A DNA stretch of 64,000 bases from an uncultured Oscillospiraceae bacterium (GCA_910587335.1 CAJUMG010000001.1:166671-230670); one strand, 5' to 3'; numbered from the stretch's first letter, positions 50,599-61,381 are shown. Notes: a model not told the origin generated them from the letters alone. Program-made: numbers and translations.

Positions 50599-51231
50599 TT
50601 ATGCCTCCAGCGCTTTGAGTACCAGCGCACTGGTAGCGGCCACTTCTTCCTGACCGTTAATGACCACGAGTTTTCCAGTCTTTTTGTAGTAATCGCATAA
50701 AGGCTCGGTCGATTCATGATACGTTTTCAGTCGCTCCCGTACCGTCTCCGGCTGATCGTCTTTACGGATTACCAACTTGCCCGCGCATTTGTCGCACACA
50801 CCCTCTTTAGCAGAAGGTTTGAAATCCAAATGATAGCTGGCTCCACAGCTTTCACAGACCCGCCGGCCGGATAAACGCTTTTGAATCGTTTCGTCCGGAA
50901 CCTCGATATCCAGGACCTTATGGATGACAATTCCCATCGCATCCAAAGCCTCGGCCTGAGGGACTGTTCTGGGAAAACCATCCAAAATAAAGCCATTTTT
51001 GCAGTCTTCCTGTGCCAATCGCTCTTTGATGATGGCGATAACAACCTCGTCCGGAACCAAAGCGCCCGAATCCATATAAGATTTGGCTTTCAGTCCCAGC
51101 TCCGTACCATTTTTCAGCGCCTCACGGATAATATTTCCTGTACTGATAGACGGAATTTTTAATTTTTCGCAGATTACCTCTGCCTGTGTGCCTTTACCCG
51201 CGCCAGGCGCGCCCAACAGGATCAAATTCAT
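50599..51231 (-). CDS. adk: Adenylate kinase, zinc-containing
   Basis: Balances AMP, ADP and ATP. The 210 residues include the P-loop GAPGAGKGTQ, the LID domain with four zinc cysteines (CESCG and CDKC), and the conserved DGFPRTVPQAEAL. The zinc LID is typical of Gram-positives. GGGAC-type ribosome site precedes the ATG. It lies between secY (15 bases) and map (3 bases). Confidence 0.98.
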   Translation of the reverse strand: MNLILLGAPGAGKGTQAEVICEKLKIPSISTGNIIREALKNGTELGLKAKSYMDSGALVPDEVVIAIIKERLAQEDCKNGFILDGFPRTVPQAEALDAMGIVIHKVLDIEVPDETIQKRLSGRRVCESCGASYHLDFKPSAKEGVCDKCAGKLVIRKDDQPETVRERLKTYHESTEPLCDYYKKTGKLVVINGQEEVAATSALVLKALEA

Positions 51232-51246
51232 AAATTCGTCCCTCCA

Positions 51247-52545
51247 TTATTCTAAGAAGCCTTTATAATGACGCATCATCATTTCAGACTCCAGCTGACG
51301 AACCGTATCCAAAGCAACACCGACAACGATCAAAATCGAGGTACCGCCCAGCGAAATGTTCATGCCGGTGATAGCTGTAAGCAAAATCGGCAGGGTAGCG
51401 ACCAGACCCAAGAACAAAGCGCCCACCAGGGTGATTTTGGAAATGACCCGGGTGATGAACTCTGTAGTCGGCCGGCCGGGACGAATACCGGGGATTGCGC
51501 CATTATTCTTTTGCAGATTATTGGCCATTTCCACCGGGTTATACTGAATTGCCACATAGAAATAGTTGAACATGATGATCAGAATAATATAGATCATCGC
51601 ATACCAACCGGTATTGTAGTTAAAGATGCTCAAAAACTTATATAAAAGACCGTCCGTATTCAGCGGAACAAACGCCTTAATGGTTCCGGGGATTGCCAGA
51701 ATAGAGCTGGCAAAGATAATCGGCAGCACACCGGACATGTTGACCTTAATCGGCATAAAGGTCGACTGGCCGCCATACATCTTTCGTCCGACTACCCGTT
51801 TGGCATACTGTATAGGGATCCGACGCTCCGCAGAGGTCATAACAACAATAAATACAATCATGACCAGGAACAGGATCAGAACCAGCGGCACATAGAAATA
51901 GTACTTTGTGGATTCCGCGCCCATCTGGAAATACCGCCACATAGTCAATACAGCGGAACCGCCACGGGACAGAATACCCGCGAACAAAATCATAGAAATG
52001 CCGTTGCCAACGCCTTTTGCATCAATCTGGTCTCCCAAAAAGACGATCAAAGACGAACCCGCGGTAAAGGTCATGATGATAACAGCTGCTGAAAAGAATC
52101 CGGCAAAGCCTTTGGTATAGACCAAAGCACCCTGGCTTTTTAGCAGGAACCAATAGGCCAGCGCTTGGACAAATCCCAAACCGATACCGGTGTACCGGGT
52201 GATCCGGTTCAGTCTTTTCCTGCCGTCCTCACCCTCTTTGCTCATCCGCTCCAAAGCAGGGATCGCAACCGTTAAAAGCTGGATTACGATAGAACCGGTG
52301 ATATAGGGGCTGATGGACATGGCGAAGATGGTTGCGTTTGAGAACGCACCGCCGGTCAGAACGTCGATATAGCCTAACAGGTTTCCATCGCCCGCATTGG
52401 ACATCCAGGTCTGCATAACGCTGGCATCAAGAAACGGGACAGGAATGGCGCTTCCGATACGGAAGACCAGCAAAATGAAAGCGGTGAACAGAATCTTCTT
52501 TCTCAGGTCCGCGATTTTCCACGCGTTTCTAATGGTATCGAACAT
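51247..52545 (-). CDS. secY: Protein translocase subunit SecY
   Basis: Channel subunit of the Sec translocon in the inner membrane, 432 residues with ten helices. Signatures are FRIGSAIPVPFLDASVM, NPYITGSIVIQLL-type ISPYITGSIVIQLLTVAIP, and the IPIQYAKRVVGRK cytosolic loop that contacts ribosome and SecA. It follows rplO by 2 bases, with GAGGTG within the rplO end serving as ribosome site. Confidence 0.98.
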   Translation of the reverse strand: MFDTIRNAWKIADLRKKILFTAFILLVFRIGSAIPVPFLDASVMQTWMSNAGDGNLLGYIDVLTGGAFSNATIFAMSISPYITGSIVIQLLTVAIPALERMSKEGEDGRKRLNRITRYTGIGLGFVQALAYWFLLKSQGALVYTKGFAGFFSAAVIIMTFTAGSSLIVFLGDQIDAKGVGNGISMILFAGILSRGGSAVLTMWRYFQMGAESTKYYFYVPLVLILFLVMIVFIVVMTSAERRIPIQYAKRVVGRKMYGGQSTFMPIKVNMSGVLPIIFASSILAIPGTIKAFVPLNTDGLLYKFLSIFNYNTGWYAMIYIILIIMFNYFYVAIQYNPVEMANNLQKNNGAIPGIRPGRPTTEFITRVISKITLVGALFLGLVATLPILLTAITGMNISLGGTSILIVVGVALDTVRQLESEMMMRHYKGFLE

Positions 52546-52547
52546 TC

Positions 52548-52988
52548 TTATTTCACCTCGGCTTTCCCGCCTGCCTCCTCAATTTTCTGCTTGGCAGACG
52601 CGGAGAAAGCTGCGGCATTCACAGTCAGTTTCTTGGTCAGCTCGCCATTTCCAAGAATCTTTACGCCGTCCAGCGTTTTCTTCAAAAGACCGGCGGCAAG
52701 AATGGCGTTTGTGTCCACAACCGCGCCGTCCTCAAAGCAATTCAGATCGGCTACATTGATCGTAGCGTATTTTGTCGCGAAAATATTGTTGAATCCTCTT
52801 TTGGGGACTCGACGTGCCAACGGCATCTGACCGCCCTCAAAGCCAGGTCTTACACCGCCGCCAGAACGGGCATTCTGACCCTTATGGCCTTTGCCCGCCG
52901 TTTTACCGTTGCCGGAACCGTGACCTCTACCCTTACGGAAGACGTCCTTGTTGGAACCAGGCGCCGGAGAAAGCTCGTGCAATTTCAT
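52548..52988 (-). CDS. rplO: Ribosomal protein L15
   Basis: Large-subunit assembly protein, 146 residues. The family start [33 protein letters not shown] (in parts [28 protein letters not shown]) with its disordered basic arm, and [10 protein letters not shown], identify it. The gene is between rpmD (20 bases) and secY (2 bases). GGAGG lies 10 bases before the ATG. Confidence 0.98.
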   Translation of the reverse strand: MKLHELSPAPGSNKDVFRKGRGHGSGNGKTAGKGHKGQNARSGGGVRPGFEGGQMPLARRVPKRGFNNIFATKYATINVADLNCFEDGAVVDTNAILAAGLLKKTLDGVKILGNGELTKKLTVNAAAFSASAKQKIEEAGGKAEVK

Positions 52989-53008
52989 AGTACTCGCACC
53001 TCCTTGTT

Positions 53009-53185
53009 TTACGCTTCGGTTACCTCAACGAGGTGAGAAATCTTGGCAATTTTGCCGCGGGTTGCCTCGTTATCAGGCTGTGTTGTCTCATTACCGATTT
53101 TTCTGAGTCCCAGAGCATATGCAGTGGCAATCTGGTCTTTTTTTCTGCCGTTCAGGCTTTTAACCAATTTGATTTTCATAGCCAT
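53009..53185 (-). CDS. rpmD: Ribosomal protein L30
   Basis: Large-subunit protein of about 58 residues, too short for simple ORF searches. It reads [20 protein letters not shown] and later [20 protein letters not shown], the normal L30 pattern, and ends VTEA. Two ATGs are possible: 53185 (4 bases from GGAGG) and 53179 (10 bases). The longer form is given. Gaps to rpsE and rplO are 9 and 20 bases. Confidence 0.93.
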   Translation of the reverse strand: MAMKIKLVKSLNGRKKDQIATAYALGLRKIGNETTQPDNEATRGKIAKISHLVEVTEA

Positions 53186-53194
53186 GCTACCTCC

Positions 53195-53695
53195 TTAACC
53201 CAAAATCTGCTCGACAGATTTACCGCGGATTGCCGCGACTTCGTCGACACTTTTCAAAGACGCCAATCCTGCAATGGTGGCGCTTACAACGTTGCAGGGA
53301 TTATTGGACCGCAGGCATTTTGTACGAATATCGCTGATGCCCGCAACCTCCATTACCGCACGAACCGGACCGCCGGCGATAACGCCTGTACCGCGGGGAG
53401 CCGGTTTCATCAGCACCCGGCCTGCGCCGAACGCGCCAATCACTTCGTGGGGGATGGTTGTTCCCCTTAGGGAAACGTGGATCAGATTCTTTTTGGCGTC
53501 CTCAATTCCTTTGCGGATCGCGTCCGGAACCTCGGAGGACTTACCCAATCCAAAGCCGATGGTGCCGTTACCGTCGCCAACAACGACCAGCGCGGCAAAT
53601 TTGAAGATACGGCCGCCTTTAACCGTTTTAGATACGCGGTTAATGGCAACGACCTTCTCTTGCAGGTCCAAAGTAGAACCGTCAATTCGAGCCAT
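53195..53695 (-). CDS. rpsE: Ribosomal protein S5
   Basis: Small-subunit decoding-fidelity protein, 166 residues. [31 protein letters not shown] (read in parts [26 protein letters not shown]) and [18 protein letters not shown] are the standard S5 motifs. Two GGAGG copies overlap before the ATG. Follows rplR by 16 bases. Confidence 0.98.
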   Translation of the reverse strand: MARIDGSTLDLQEKVVAINRVSKTVKGGRIFKFAALVVVGDGNGTIGFGLGKSSEVPDAIRKGIEDAKKNLIHVSLRGTTIPHEVIGAFGAGRVLMKPAPRGTGVIAGGPVRAVMEVAGISDIRTKCLRSNNPCNVVSATIAGLASLKSVDEVAAIRGKSVEQILG

Positions 53696-53711
53696 GTGTT
53701 CTCCTCCTCCT

Positions 53712-54071
53712 TTAGAATTTCAGGCCGCCTTCACGGGCGCCTTCTGCCAATTCCTTCACGCGTCCGTGGTAGATATAACCGCTTCTGTCGAAAACGATTT
53801 CAGAAATGCCTTTTTCCTGTGCTTTTTGGGCGATGGCCATACCGACCTTTTTCGCCGCTTCTTTATTTCCGCCAAAGCCCTCGAACCCTTTTTCCATCGA
53901 GGATGCGCTAGCCAGCGTTACACCGGCCACATCGTCAATCAGTTGGGCATAGATGTGCTTTGTGGAGCGGAAAACATTCAGGCGCGGACGAGCCGCAGTA
54001 CCGCTGATTTTCTTGCGGACTCTGGCGTGTCTTTTCAGCCTGGCGGTATTTTTATCCGGCTTTTTCACCAT
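53712..54071 (-). CDS. rplR: Ribosomal protein L18
   Basis: 5S rRNA-binding protein, 119 residues. [23 protein letters not shown] and [19 protein letters not shown] identify it, and the end [25 protein letters not shown] is intact (last motif read in parts [17 protein letters not shown]). Normal length; GGAGT upstream; gaps of 19 and 16 bases to rplF and rpsE. Confidence 0.98.
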   Translation of the reverse strand: MVKKPDKNTARLKRHARVRKKISGTAARPRLNVFRSTKHIYAQLIDDVAGVTLASASSMEKGFEGFGGNKEAAKKVGMAIAQKAQEKGISEIVFDRSGYIYHGRVKELAEGAREGGLKF

Positions 54072-54090
54072 TTGTGACTCACTCCTTTAA

Positions 54091-54636
54091 CTACTTCTTG
54101 CCTTTACCAGCCTTACCCTCTTTGCGGATGATTACTTCATTCGCATATTTAATGCCCTTGCCCTTATAAGGCTCCGGCGGGCGTTTCTCGCGGATTTCGG
54201 CTGCAAACTGACCAACTTTCTGCTTGTCAGGTCCGTTGACAATAATCTTGTTGGGGGCTGGAACATCGATGGTAATCCCTTCGATTTCGGGAACGATTAC
54301 CTGATGAGAAAAGCCCAACACCATAACCAAATTTTTACCCTGCTTAGAAGCACGGTAACCTACGCCGTTTACCTCCAGCTCTTTGCTGAAGCCATGGGCG
54401 CAACCTTCAACCATATTGGAAACCAAAGTACGGGTCAAACCGTGCAAGCTTCTGTGCGCTTTGTCATCGGTGGGGCGTTTTACTTCGATCACGCCGCCTT
54501 CCAGTGTGATTGCCATATCCTTGTTAAAGGTTTGGGTCAAGGTTCCTTTCGGACCCTTCACCGTCACGGTGCTGCCGTCGATCTTTACATCGACACCGGC
54601 GGGAACCGTAATGGGTTTTCTACCAATTCGAGACAT
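54091..54636 (-). CDS. rplF: Ribosomal protein L6
   Basis: Large-subunit protein by the factor-binding site, 181 residues. [17 protein letters not shown] at the start, VKGPKGTL, and the C-terminal signature [17 protein letters not shown] are present. GGAGG precedes the ATG. Follows rpsH by 18 bases. Confidence 0.98.
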   Translation of the reverse strand: MSRIGRKPITVPAGVDVKIDGSTVTVKGPKGTLTQTFNKDMAITLEGGVIEVKRPTDDKAHRSLHGLTRTLVSNMVEGCAHGFSKELEVNGVGYRASKQGKNLVMVLGFSHQVIVPEIEGITIDVPAPNKIIVNGPDKQKVGQFAAEIREKRPPEPYKGKGIKYANEVIIRKEGKAGKGKK

Positions 54637-54654
54637 ATTCGTGCACCTCCTTGC

Positions 54655-55053
54655 TTACCAAATATAGGCCAATACTTCGCCGCCAACATGCTCCTTGCGG
54701 GCCTGTTTATCGGTCATCACACCTTTTGATGTGGACATAATGGCGATACCAAGGCCCTTCATCACTCTGGGCATATTCTCGGTATCCGCATAGATCCGCA
54801 GACCGGGTTTGGAAACACGGCGCAGACCGCTGATGACCTGAGATTTATTCGGACCATATTTTAAATTGATATGAATGATACCCTGCTTGCCGTCTTCAAC
54901 AATCTGGAACGATTTGATGAAGCCTTCGTCCAACAGAATCTGGGCAATTGCCTTTTTCATGTTGGAAGCGGGCACATCAACGGTATCGTGCTTTGCGGAA
55001 TTCGCATTTCTGATACGAGTCAGCATATCAGCGATTGCATCGGTGATGTGCAT
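54655..55053 (-). CDS. rpsH: Ribosomal protein S8
   Basis: Primary 16S rRNA binder, 132 residues, and in other bacteria the translational regulator of the spc operon. [19 protein letters not shown] at the start, [14 protein letters not shown], and [18 protein letters not shown] at the end are typical. GGAGG lies 9 bases before the ATG. Follows rpsN by 24 bases. Confidence 0.98.
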   Translation of the reverse strand: MHITDAIADMLTRIRNANSAKHDTVDVPASNMKKAIAQILLDEGFIKSFQIVEDGKQGIIHINLKYGPNKSQVISGLRRVSKPGLRIYADTENMPRVMKGLGIAIMSTSKGVMTDKQARKEHVGGEVLAYIW

Positions 55054-55077
55054 GTAATCAACCTCCTTTGCTCGTGC

Positions 55078-55263
55078 TTACCAGCTAGCCTTTTTAACGC
55101 CCGGGATCTGGCCCTTATAGGCCAATTCTCTGAAACAAATGCGGCAGATGCCGAATTTGCGAAGATAGGCGTGGGGTCTGCCACAGATTTTGCATCTGTT
55201 ATATGCTCGAGTGGAGAATTTGGGTGTCTGCTGTTGTTTATTCACCATGGACTTTTTAGCCAC
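55078..55263 (-). CDS. rpsN: Ribosomal protein S14, type Z
   Basis: Small zinc-binding form of S14, 61 residues. Four cysteines in [20 protein letters not shown] (two CxxC pairs) bind zinc. Start is a GTG at 55263 with GGAGG 7 bases upstream. Follows rplE by 16 bases. Confidence 0.97.
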   Translation of the reverse strand: MAKKSMVNKQQQTPKFSTRAYNRCKICGRPHAYLRKFGICRICFRELAYKGQIPGVKKASW

Positions 55264-55279
55264 CTACAAAACCTCCTTC

Positions 55280-55819
55280 TTACTTGGCAAACGGAGCGCC
55301 CATCAGAGCCAGCAGCTCGCGAGCCTCTTCGTCTGTGTTTGCGGTTGTGACAAAGCAGATGTCCATACCGCGTACTTTATCAATTTTATCATAGTCGATT
55401 TCAGGGAACAGCAGCTGCTCGCGCAGCCCCATGTTGTAGTTGCCCCTTCCATCAAAGCCGTTGGGGTTGATTCCTCTGAAGTCACGAACGCGGGGCAGAG
55501 CGATATTGAAGAGTCTATCTAAAAACTCATACATTGTCTCACCGCGCAGCGTTACCTTTGCACCGATGGTCATGCCTTCACGAAGCTTAAAGTTCGCAAC
55601 GGATTTTTTTGCTTTACAGGGTACCGCTTTCTGACCGGTAATTTTCCCTAAATCAGAAATAATAGCGTCGATCACCTTGGGATTATCGCGTGCTTCACCG
55701 CAGCCTACGTTGACAACGATTTTCTCAAGTTTCGGAATCTGCATGACGCTTTTATAGCTGAATTTTTTCATCAGAGCCGGAGCTACGTCTTTCACGTAGT
55801 AATCTCTCATTCTGGCCAT
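55280..55819 (-). CDS. rplE: Ribosomal protein L5
   Basis: 5S rRNA-binding and P-site protein, 179 residues. [40 protein letters not shown] (in parts [16 protein letters not shown]) and [18 protein letters not shown] are the family motifs, and [18 protein letters not shown] closes it. GGAGG upstream; follows rplX by 15 bases. Confidence 0.98.
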   Translation of the reverse strand: MARMRDYYVKDVAPALMKKFSYKSVMQIPKLEKIVVNVGCGEARDNPKVIDAIISDLGKITGQKAVPCKAKKSVANFKLREGMTIGAKVTLRGETMYEFLDRLFNIALPRVRDFRGINPNGFDGRGNYNMGLREQLLFPEIDYDKIDKVRGMDICFVTTANTDEEARELLALMGAPFAK

Positions 55820-55834
55820 GTTTTTTCCTCCTTC

Positions 55835-56149
55835 TTAGAAAGTTTCACCGCAGTGCTTGCACATACGCATTTTCGAATCGCCATCCACTTTGTGGGCAAG
55901 GCGGGTGCCTTTGCCGCACTTGGGGCATACCAACATAACTTTGCAGGCGTACAGCGGGGCTTCTGCTTTCACAATGCCGCCGGGCTCACCCATTCTGCGA
56001 GGCTTAACATGCTTGGTTACCATATTGCAGCCTTCGATAATGACTTTACGTTCGGCGGGGCTTACTTCCAGCACCTTGCCCTTTTTGTTCTTGTCCTTAC
56101 CAGACAGGATGATGACTGTATCGCCTTTTTTGACGTGAACCTTATTCAC
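55835..56149 (-). CDS. rplX: Ribosomal protein L24 with C-terminal cysteine pairs
   Basis: Assembly initiator of the large subunit, 104 residues. [21 protein letters not shown] is the KOW motif (read as [18 protein letters not shown]). Unlike the Bacillus protein, the C-terminus has two CxxC pairs, [10 protein letters not shown] and MCKHCGETF, which could bind zinc. Start is a GTG at 56149, 9 bases after GGAGG. Follows rplN by 17 bases. Confidence 0.97.
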   Translation of the reverse strand: MNKVHVKKGDTVIILSGKDKNKKGKVLEVSPAERKVIIEGCNMVTKHVKPRRMGEPGGIVKAEAPLYACKVMLVCPKCGKGTRLAHKVDGDSKMRMCKHCGETF

Positions 56150-56166
56150 TTACAGCGCACCTCCAA

Positions 56167-56535
56167 TTACAGAACCTCTGGGGCGAGGCTTAAAATTTTG
56201 AGATAGTCCTTCTCACGCAGTTCTCTCGCAACCGGCCCAAAAATACGCGTACCCCTTGGGTTTTTATCTTCTCTAATAATAACTGCCGCATTCTCGTCGA
56301 AACGGATATAGGTTCCATCATCGCGGCGAATGCCTTTGGCAGAACGAACAATTACTGCTTTCACAACGTCGCCCTTTTTCACTACGCCACCGGGAGCCGC
56401 TTTTTTCACCGAAGCTACCACTACATCACCGATGTTGGCGTATCTTCTGCGGGAGCCACCCAGCACACGGATGCACATCAACTCTTTGGCGCCGGTGTTG
56501 TCCGCTACCTTCATCAAGGTCTGCATCTGAATCAC
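56167..56535 (-). CDS. rplN: Ribosomal protein L14
   Basis: Subunit-interface protein, 122 residues. [33 protein letters not shown] (in parts [18 protein letters not shown]) and [17 protein letters not shown] [20 protein letters not shown] are typical. Start is a GTG at 56535 with GGAGG 8 bases upstream. Follows rpsQ by 39 bases. Confidence 0.98.
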   Translation of the reverse strand: MIQMQTLMKVADNTGAKELMCIRVLGGSRRRYANIGDVVVASVKKAAPGGVVKKGDVVKAVIVRSAKGIRRDDGTYIRFDENAAVIIREDKNPRGTRIFGPVARELREKDYLKILSLAPEVL

Positions 56536-56574
56536 AGAATGTTCCTCCTTTCGATTATTGACATTGGTGTAAGA

Positions 56575-56829
56575 TTATTTCGCTTTCTCAATGACCTGGA
56601 CAACGCGCCAATTTTTATCCTTGGAAATCGGGCGGGTTTCCATAATCATGACTCTATCACCAATTCCGCATTCGTTCTTCTCGTCATGAGCTTTGAACTT
56701 CACGGTTCTTTTGATAATCTTTTTATAAAGGGGGTGTTTTACATTGTCCTGGATGGATACGACGATGGTTTTGTCCATCTTATCGCTGACAACCTTGCCG
56801 ACCCTCGTTTTTCTGAGGTTTCTTTCCAC
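56575..56829 (-). CDS. rpsQ: Ribosomal protein S17
   Basis: Small-subunit OB-fold protein, 84 residues. [24 protein letters not shown] (in parts [16 protein letters not shown]) and [22 protein letters not shown] are the family motifs. Start is a GTG at 56829 with GGGAGG upstream. Follows rpmC by 20 bases. Confidence 0.98.
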   Translation of the reverse strand: MERNLRKTRVGKVVSDKMDKTIVVSIQDNVKHPLYKKIIKRTVKFKAHDEKNECGIGDRVMIMETRPISKDKNWRVVQVIEKAK

Positions 56830-56849
56830 AGCTTAAATCCTCCCTTCGT

Positions 56850-57050
56850 TTACTGCGCGCTCTTCATTTCCAACTGGCGAAGAACCGTTTTGATACGGGC
56901 GATGTCTTTTTTGACCTCTTTCATCCGCATCGGGTTTTCCAGCTGGTTGATGGCGTGCTGGAAGCGCAGGTTGAAAAGCTCGGCTTTGAGTGCGGTCAGC
57001 TTTTCATTTAGTTCGACATTGCTCAACTCACGAATCTCCGAAGCCTTCAT
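56850..57050 (-). CDS. rpmC: Ribosomal protein L29
   Basis: Large-subunit exit-tunnel protein, 66 residues, all helical. [20 protein letters not shown] and [19 protein letters not shown] identify it. Its ATG overlaps the rplP stop by one base (TAATG), so translation is coupled. Confidence 0.98.
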   Translation of the reverse strand: MKASEIRELSNVELNEKLTALKAELFNLRFQHAINQLENPMRMKEVKKDIARIKTVLRQLEMKSAQ

Positions 57051-57481
57051 TACTCTTCACCCTCCTTCGCTTCCTGTTCTTTTACAACAAATTTGGTTTT
57101 AATCGGCAGCTTGTGGCTTGCCAGACGGAACGCCTCGCGGGCCAATTCCTCGGAAACGCCGCCGATTTCAAACATCACTCTGCCGGGTTTCACAACGGCA
57201 ACCCAGTATTCGGGAGAACCTTTACCAGAACCCATTCGGGTTTCAGCCGGCTTTTGTGTGATTGGTTTATCCGGGAAAATTTTAATCCATACCTGACCGC
57301 CACGCTTGATGTAACGGGTCATGGCGATACGGGCCGCCTCAATCTGGCGGGAAGAAATCCAAGCAGGTTCCAGCGCCTGGAGGCCAAAATCACCGTAGGT
57401 AACGGTATTGCCCCGTGTCGCTTTACCGGTCAGGCGCCCTCTGTGGACTCTGCGGTATTTTACTCTTTTCGGCAGAAGCAT
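57050..57481 (-). CDS. rplP: Ribosomal protein L16
   Basis: Peptidyl transferase-region protein, 143 residues. [35 protein letters not shown] and [20 protein letters not shown] are the signature. Starts on ATG overlapping the rpsC stop by one base; ends overlapping rpmC by one base. Confidence 0.98.
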   Translation of the reverse strand: MLLPKRVKYRRVHRGRLTGKATRGNTVTYGDFGLQALEPAWISSRQIEAARIAMTRYIKRGGQVWIKIFPDKPITQKPAETRMGSGKGSPEYWVAVVKPGRVMFEIGGVSEELAREAFRLASHKLPIKTKFVVKEQEAKEGEE

Positions 57482-58167
57482 TAGTTTTTGCCTCCTTCCT
57501 TACGAGACTGTTTTTTGCTGTCGGCCAGAACGTCACCGGTATAGATCCATACCTTTACGCCGATCTTTCCGTAGGTGGTATCCGCCTCTGCAAAGCCGTA
57601 GTCAATATCGGCGCGCAGGGTTTGCAGCGGAATGGTACCTTCATGGTAATGCTCGCTGCGGGCGATTTCTGCACCGCCCAAACGGCCGGATACATTTACC
57701 TTAATGCCCTTGGCGCCCAGCTTCATGGCGCGGCCAATGGCCTGCTTCATGGCGCGGCGGAAGGATACACGGCGTTCCAGCTGTGTGGCAATGCTTTCCG
57801 CGACCAGCTGCGCGTTTTTGTCCGCTTGTTTGACCTCAACAATGTTGATCAGGACCGCGACCGGCGTTTCCTTATTCTTGTTGATCATTTTTTCACACTG
57901 CTGGCGCAGCTTTTCAATATCTGCGCCGCCGCGGCCGATTACCATACCAGGGCGCGCGCAGTGAATGTGAATTCTAACCTTTGCAGCGTCCCGCTCAATC
58001 TCGATGCGGGGAACGCCGGCGCCGTACAGGGTTTTCTTTAGAAATTTGCGAAGTTTGTAGTCCTCGACGAGGATATCGCCGAAAGCATCATCCTTAGCAA
58101 ACCAGCGGGAATCCCAATCTTTGATAATGCCCACGCGAAGACCGTGGGGATTTACTTTCTGTCCCAT
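57481..58167 (-). CDS. rpsC: Ribosomal protein S3
   Basis: Small-subunit mRNA-entry protein with helicase role, 228 residues. [20 protein letters not shown], the KH domain [14 protein letters not shown], and [18 protein letters not shown] [19 protein letters not shown] are present. Follows rplV by 21 bases and overlaps rplP by one base. Confidence 0.98.
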   Translation of the reverse strand: MGQKVNPHGLRVGIIKDWDSRWFAKDDAFGDILVEDYKLRKFLKKTLYGAGVPRIEIERDAAKVRIHIHCARPGMVIGRGGADIEKLRQQCEKMINKNKETPVAVLINIVEVKQADKNAQLVAESIATQLERRVSFRRAMKQAIGRAMKLGAKGIKVNVSGRLGGAEIARSEHYHEGTIPLQTLRADIDYGFAEADTTYGKIGVKVWIYTGDVLADSKKQSRKEGGKN

Positions 58168-58188
58168 AGTTTACCTCCTTCTTTCAGC

Positions 58189-58524
58189 TTATTCCTTTTC
58201 CTTCAGGACCATGGTGACGTGAGAAGTTCTTTTTAACACCCGGAACGCGCGGCCCTGCGCTCTGGGTCTAATCCGTTTCAGGGTAGGGCCAGGGCAGACG
58301 TAACATTCTGCAACATACAGATTATTTTTATCCATGTTGAAGTTGTTCTCGGCATTGGCAACGGCCGAATTCAGAAGCTTCTCTAAAGGCTCACAAGCAG
58401 CCTTTGGGGTGTGCTTGAGTATTGCGCGAGCCAGCTGCGCATCCTTGCCGCGGATCAGATCCAGGACAATCTGCACTTTTCTGGGTGCAATACGGGCATA
58501 TTTCAAATAAGCCCTTGCTTCCAT
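58189..58524 (-). CDS. rplV: Ribosomal protein L22
   Basis: Exit-tunnel protein, 111 residues. [20 protein letters not shown] at the start and [24 protein letters not shown] near the end (in parts [16 protein letters not shown]) include the tunnel-lining loop where macrolide resistance changes are known; nothing unusual is seen. Follows rpsS by 18 bases. Confidence 0.98.
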   Translation of the reverse strand: MEARAYLKYARIAPRKVQIVLDLIRGKDAQLARAILKHTPKAACEPLEKLLNSAVANAENNFNMDKNNLYVAECYVCPGPTLKRIRPRAQGRAFRVLKRTSHVTMVLKEKE

Positions 58525-58542
58525 GTTAATCCTCCTTTCGGC

Positions 58543-58824
58543 CTACTTTCCGTTATTCGATTTCTTGGAACCGGCGTGGCCTTTATACGTTCTGGTAGGG
58601 GCAAACTCACCGAGTTTGTGTCCGACCATATCTTCCGTTACATAAACCGGAACGTGTTTGCGCCCGTCATGCACGGCAAATGTGTGGCCTACGAAATCCG
58701 GGAAGATGGTGGATGCGCGGCTCCAGGTTTTCAGAACCTTTTTCTCGCCTGTTTTGTTCATTTCCTCAACGCGTTTGAGAAGTACCGGCAAAACGTAAGG
58801 TCCCTTTTTCAGACTTCTGCTCAT
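58543..58824 (-). CDS. rpsS: Ribosomal protein S19
   Basis: Small-subunit head protein, 93 residues. [31 protein letters not shown] and [21 protein letters not shown] match the family. GGAGG precedes the ATG. Follows rplB by 15 bases. Confidence 0.98.
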   Translation of the reverse strand: MSRSLKKGPYVLPVLLKRVEEMNKTGEKKVLKTWSRASTIFPDFVGHTFAVHDGRKHVPVYVTEDMVGHKLGEFAPTRTYKGHAGSKKSNNGK

Positions 58825-58839
58825 GAATTTTTGCCTCCT

Positions 58840-59673
58840 TTACTTCGCGTTGCGACGTTTTACAATAAACTTATCGGAACGGTTATGATGCTTTCTGGTC
58901 TTGTATCCCAGCGCGGGCTTGCCCCACGGGGTTACAGGGCCCGGGCGGCCTACAGGAGACTTACCCTCACCACCGCCGTGCGGATGGTCGTTGGGGTTCA
59001 TAACAGAACCGCGTACAGTCGGTCTCCAGCCCATATGACGTTTACGGCCAGCCTTACCATAGGATACGTTTTCATGGTCGATATTGCCAACCTGTCCAAT
59101 GGTGGCCATGCAGTTGGCAGGTACGTTGCGCAGTTCACCGGAGGGCAGACGGATTAGCGCGTAGGTGCCCTCTTTCGCCATCAGCTGCGCCTGAATGCCG
59201 GCGGCTCTGGCCAGCTGCGCGCCTTTTCCGGGATACAGCTCCACATTGTGGATAAAGGTACCTACCGGGATGTTTGCCAGCGGCAGCGCGTTACCAGCGA
59301 TGATGTCCGCTTCGGGGCCGGAAACGACCTTATCGCCGACCTTCAGGCCGTTGGGTGCGATGATGTAGCGTTTTTCGCCATCCTCATACTGCACCAGCGC
59401 GATATGAGCGGAACGGTTGGGGTCATACTCCAGGGTCAGCACCTGGGCGGGAACCCCTGCTTTTTCTCTCTTAAAGTCAATAATGCGGTATTTTCTTCTG
59501 TTGCCGCCACCACGATGACGGACAGTGATTCTACCATAGCTGTTGCGGCCGGAGTGGGTCTTCAGAGACTCGACAAGGCTCTTCTCCGGAGCAACCTTGG
59601 ACAACTGCGAGTAATCCGTAACAGTCATCTGACGACGAGCCGCGGTTGTCGGTTTATAGCTTTTAATAGCCAT
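58840..59673 (-). CDS. rplB: Ribosomal protein L2
   Basis: Core large-subunit protein next to the peptidyl transferase centre, 277 residues. [21 protein letters not shown] (in parts [17 protein letters not shown]), the highly conserved [20 protein letters not shown] with its histidine, and [20 protein letters not shown] are intact. Follows rplW by 61 bases, the longest gap in this part of the operon. Confidence 0.98.
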   Translation of the reverse strand: MAIKSYKPTTAARRQMTVTDYSQLSKVAPEKSLVESLKTHSGRNSYGRITVRHRGGGNRRKYRIIDFKREKAGVPAQVLTLEYDPNRSAHIALVQYEDGEKRYIIAPNGLKVGDKVVSGPEADIIAGNALPLANIPVGTFIHNVELYPGKGAQLARAAGIQAQLMAKEGTYALIRLPSGELRNVPANCMATIGQVGNIDHENVSYGKAGRKRHMGWRPTVRGSVMNPNDHPHGGGEGKSPVGRPGPVTPWGKPALGYKTRKHHNRSDKFIVKRRNAK

Positions 59674-59734
59674 TCGGTTTCACTCTCCTTGTTCACTGAG
59701 CTTTGCGGGATGATCTTTCTCGCTATCCCAAAAC

Positions 59735-60028
59735 TTACATCATGCTCTCAAAGAATTCGATTCCCTTGGAGTCATCTTTCAGCGTTACGATAGCTTTTTT
59801 CCAATCCGGCTGATAGCCGCCATGCATTCCCTGACGTCTAAACTGGCCGGGGACATTCATGGTGTTCACCTTTTTAACCTTTACGCCGAACAATTCTTCC
59901 ACCGCTTTGGCGATTTCAATTTTGTTGGCATCGTTCGCAACCTTGAAGGTATACTTCTTGTTCGCAATACCGGACATAGAAGCCTCGGTAATAATCGGGC
60001 GAAGGATGATATCCTGTGCCTTTTTCAT
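59735..60028 (-). CDS. rplW: Ribosomal protein L23
   Basis: Exit-site protein, docking point of trigger factor and signal recognition particle, 97 residues. DIILRPIITEASM, NKYTFKVA-type KYTFKVANDANKIEIAKAVE and GQFRRQGMHGGYQPDWKKA are typical. The ATG overlaps the rplD stop by one base. Confidence 0.98.
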   Translation of the reverse strand: MKKAQDIILRPIITEASMSGIANKKYTFKVANDANKIEIAKAVEELFGVKVKKVNTMNVPGQFRRQGMHGGYQPDWKKAIVTLKDDSKGIEFFESMM

Positions 60029-60651
60029 TATGCGTACACCTCCTCGAGTTTTTCCACAGCGCTCTTGACAATGATAAATTTATCATGGTTCAAGATATCG
60101 TATACATTGATGGTGTTAACCAGCGCCGTCCGCACGCCGGGAATATTGCTGGCGCTTTGAATGAGCTTATCGTCTACCGAGGGCATTACGATCATGGCTT
60201 TTTTCTCTGCGCCCAAGGCTTTGAGCATTGCAACGACTGTCTTGGTTTTATATTCATCCATGCTGATGTTATCCAGAACGATCATATCGCCGTCCTTCAC
60301 CTTAGAAGACAGGGCGGACAGCATGGCCAGCCGTTTTACCTTTTTGTTCAAGGAATATCTGTAATCACGGGGTTTCGGGCCCAAAGCAACGCCGCCGTGT
60401 CTCCACTGGGGAGCTCTGATGGAACCCTGTCTTGCATGGCCGGTGCCCTTCTGTCTCCAGGGCTTACGGCCGCCGCCTCTGACTTCGGTTCTGGTCAGGG
60501 TGGACTGGGTGCCCTGCCGCTGGTTGGCCAGGTAGTTGACCACCGCCGCGTGCATTACTACACCGTTGGGTTCGATTCCGAATACGGCATCGGAAAGGGC
60601 GATATCGCCGACCACTTTGCCGGACATATCATATACGTTTACATTTGGCAT
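60028..60651 (-). CDS. rplD: Ribosomal protein L4
   Basis: Tunnel protein, 207 residues, and in Escherichia coli the repressor of its own S10 operon. The long internal loop carries [33 protein letters not shown] (in parts [20 protein letters not shown]), the loop reaching the tunnel. Follows rplC by 17 bases and overlaps rplW by one base. Leader control of this operon by L4 is known in Proteobacteria, not shown here. Confidence 0.98.
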   Translation of the reverse strand: MPNVNVYDMSGKVVGDIALSDAVFGIEPNGVVMHAAVVNYLANQRQGTQSTLTRTEVRGGGRKPWRQKGTGHARQGSIRAPQWRHGGVALGPKPRDYRYSLNKKVKRLAMLSALSSKVKDGDMIVLDNISMDEYKTKTVVAMLKALGAEKKAMIVMPSVDDKLIQSASNIPGVRTALVNTINVYDILNHDKFIIVKSAVEKLEEVYA

Positions 60652-60668
60652 CGTGCTTCCTCCTTCCC

Positions 60669-61304
60669 TTATGCCTTTTTGACGCTGTCGGTCAGATAAA
60701 CGATTCCGCCTTTGGGGCCGGGAATCGCGCCCTTCAGCGCAATCAGGTTGTTTTCTGCATCCACCTTGACAACCGTCAGGTTCTGAACGGTAACCCGCTC
60801 AACACCCATATGGCCAGGCAGCTTTTTGCCCTTCATAACTCTGGAAGGGTCGGAACACGCGCCCATAGAGCCTGCATGTCTTGCGACAGGGCCGGAACCG
60901 TGTGTCTCTTTTAGTCTTGAAAAGTTGTAGCGCTTGATTGTACCGGCGTATCCTTTACCTTTAGAAGTGCCGCAAGCGTCAACTCTGTCCCCCGCCGCAA
61001 AGGTATCCGCCTTGATGATCTCGCCAACGTTTACGCCAGAGCAGTCGTCAAGTCTGAACTCTCTGAGCACGCGCTTGCAGGCGACATCCGCCTTTGCGAA
61101 ATGACCTTGCAGGGGCTTGGAAACCTTTTTCTGCGCAATGTCGCCAAAGCCTACCTGAATGGACTCATAGCCATCGTTCTCGGTGGTCTTTTTCTGGACG
61201 ACAACGCAGGGACCGGCTTCCACGACGGTAACAGGAATAAACTTGCCTGTTTCGTCAAAAATCTGGGTCATGCCGATCTTCTTGCCTACGATGCATTTTT
61301 GCAT
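60669..61304 (-). CDS. rplC: Ribosomal protein L3
   Basis: Large-subunit assembly initiator, 211 residues. [20 protein letters not shown] at the start and [30 protein letters not shown] (in parts [26 protein letters not shown]) are the family motifs. The start at 61304 has GGAGG 9 bases upstream; a frame extension to 61340 has none. Follows rpsJ by 77 bases. Confidence 0.97.
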   Translation of the reverse strand: MQKCIVGKKIGMTQIFDETGKFIPVTVVEAGPCVVVQKKTTENDGYESIQVGFGDIAQKKVSKPLQGHFAKADVACKRVLREFRLDDCSGVNVGEIIKADTFAAGDRVDACGTSKGKGYAGTIKRYNFSRLKETHGSGPVARHAGSMGACSDPSRVMKGKKLPGHMGVERVTVQNLTVVKVDAENNLIALKGAIPGPKGGIVYLTDSVKKA

Positions 61305-61381
61305 TCTTTTTCTCCTCCTTTGGTTATTGGTTGACGGCATTTTACCGCCAACTTGACCTGGCAGCGCATGAAACTGAGAAA

